Below are positions 6,316 through 7,225 of a DNA stretch of 7,225 bases, in pieces; positions within the stretch are counted from its first letter, which is position 1, and every line of letters starts with the position of its first letter. Source of the DNA: Bacteroidales bacterium UBA1751 (lineage in GTDB: Bacteria > Bacteroidota > Bacteroidia > Bacteroidales > UBA932); NCBI GenBank assembly GCA_002315995.1, contig DCHN01000070.1:1-7225 (forward strand), in the 5' to 3' direction. The notes under the pieces are model-generated. The model saw only the letters and a program-made list of their open reading frames with translations, made no database searches and had not been told where the DNA came from. The position numbers were made by a program, and so were the translations under genes.

Positions 6316-7225
6316 TACCTACAGAGCTTGGCACGGAGAGCGTGGCCAAGCTTCTTAGAAAATACGCTGTTCCTTCAATTGTGGCAATGGTGGCAACATC
6401 GTTGTACAATATGGTAGATAGCATATACATAGGGCAGGGGGTAGGCACTGATGCGCTTGCCGGTCTTGCCCTTACTTTTCCTATTATGAACCTTTCGGCC
6501 GCATTGGGCGCAATGATTGGCGTAGGTTCCTCTGCAATAATTTCAATGCTTCTGGGGCAGAAGAACTACGAAATGGCCAATAAGGTATTCGGCAACAGTA
6601 TTACGCTGAATATCATTGTTGGTGTGCTTTTCATGACCGGAATGCTTCTTTTCCTCAATCCGATTCTCTATTTCTTCGGTGGCAGTGAGCAGACGGTTCC
6701 GTATGCGAGGGAATATATGATAATTATTCTTGCCGGTAACGTATTCACCCATATTTATCTTGGTTCCAATGCTGTGCTGAGGGCTGCCGGGTTCCCGAAA
6801 AAGGCAATGATTGCCACTTTTGTTGCTGTTGGACTCAACACCGTTCTTGATCCTATATTTATTTTCGTTTTTGACTGGGGAATCAGGGGAGCAGCTGTTG
6901 CAACCATTCTGGCACAGATAATAGGGCTTGTATGGCAGATGAGGATATTTACCAACAGAAACAATGTGGTCCATTATGACAAGGGTATCTACAAACTTAT
7001 TCCAAGGGTTGTAGGCGATATTCTTTCAATTGGTGCATCTCCGTTTGCAATTAATTCAGCCGCATGCTTTGTTGTCATTCTCATTAACCAGGGCCTTAAG
7101 GTTTATGGAGGTGACATGGCTATTGGAGCTTATGGAATCATAAACAGAATAGGCTTTGTTTTTGTAATGATTGTATTGGGACTCAATCAGGGAATGCAGC
7201 CAATTGCCGGCTTCAATTATGGAGC
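6303..7225 (+). CDS. MATE-family efflux transporter, 3' end cut by window
   Basis: Inner-membrane exporter of the multidrug and toxic compound extrusion family, normally driven by a Na+ or H+ gradient; its substrate cannot be told from sequence. About 307 residues of an expected 450 are visible, with no stop or frameshift up to the right edge. The conserved opening ELGTESVAKLLRKYAVPSI (8-26) leads into helix 1, with SLYNMVDSIYIGQGVG carrying the conserved acidic residue D39. At least seven hydrophobic helices follow, with family-type stretches LRAAGFPKKAM 159-169 and LDPIFIF 182-188 and the start of the second half near 240. No in-frame ATG precedes the conserved N-terminus, and an in-frame TGA lies at 6282-6284. 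TTG 6303-6305 is therefore the best start, giving a 13-bp overlap with pfp and probable translational coupling. GTG 6342 is possible but would cut into the conserved opening. Confidence 0.88.
   Translation, partial: MGKIIPTELGTESVAKLLRKYAVPSIVAMVATSLYNMVDSIYIGQGVGTDALAGLALTFPIMNLSAALGAMIGVGSSAIISMLLGQKNYEMANKVFGNSITLNIIVGVLFMTGMLLFLNPILYFFGGSEQTVPYAREYMIIILAGNVFTHIYLGSNAVLRAAGFPKKAMIATFVAVGLNTVLDPIFIFVFDWGIRGAAVATILAQIIGLVWQMRIFTNRNNVVHYDKGIYKLIPRVVGDILSIGASPFAINSAACFVVILINQGLKVYGGDMAIGAYGIINRIGFVFVMIVLGLNQGMQPIAGFNYG

Noticed and set aside
6543..6974. Minus-strand frames opposite the transporter gene
   Set aside because: The plus-strand MATE reading is continuous and strongly conserved, so these are shadows.

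Overview
The window looks like chromosome from an anaerobic member of the Bacteroidota, probably Bacteroidales. Three things suggest this. The upstream regions carry promoter -7 boxes of the TAnnTTTG type. Starts lack clear Shine-Dalgarno sequences. The proteins resemble Bacteroidales versions as I remember them. An [FeFe]-hydrogenase maturase and a PPi-type phosphofructokinase point to fermentative, oxygen-free metabolism. No tRNA, rRNA, CRISPR array, insertion sequence or prophage gene is visible, and gene density is about 97%.

Left block, minus strand, read right to left. ligA (NAD-dependent DNA ligase, 4995 to 2887) is followed after 92 bp by hydG (H-cluster maturase, 2794 to 1364). After 12 bp comes rel (bifunctional (p)ppGpp synthetase/hydrolase, 1351 to beyond the left edge). 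The ligA-hydG gap holds a good -7 box overlapped by a palindrome, so hydG probably has its own regulated promoter. rel probably rides on hydG transcription, unless it has a promoter inside hydG.

Centre. Between ligA and pfp lie 81 bp of very AT-rich sequence, with a candidate -7 box for each direction.

Right block, plus strand. pfp (5077 to 6315) is an intact phosphofructokinase with PPi-type active-site residues. It is followed by a MATE-family transporter that I read from a TTG codon overlapping the end of pfp by 13 bp and that runs off the right edge. It is the only gene here with a non-ATG start.

The genes are metabolic and housekeeping functions rather than one pathway: DNA sealing, hydrogenase cofactor assembly, stringent response, glycolysis and efflux. 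I see no undescribed multi-gene system. The points most worth checking are the hydG promoter palindrome, the lone hydG between ligA and rel, the pfp/MATE overlap with a TTG start, and lineage-type insertions in LigA and Rel.
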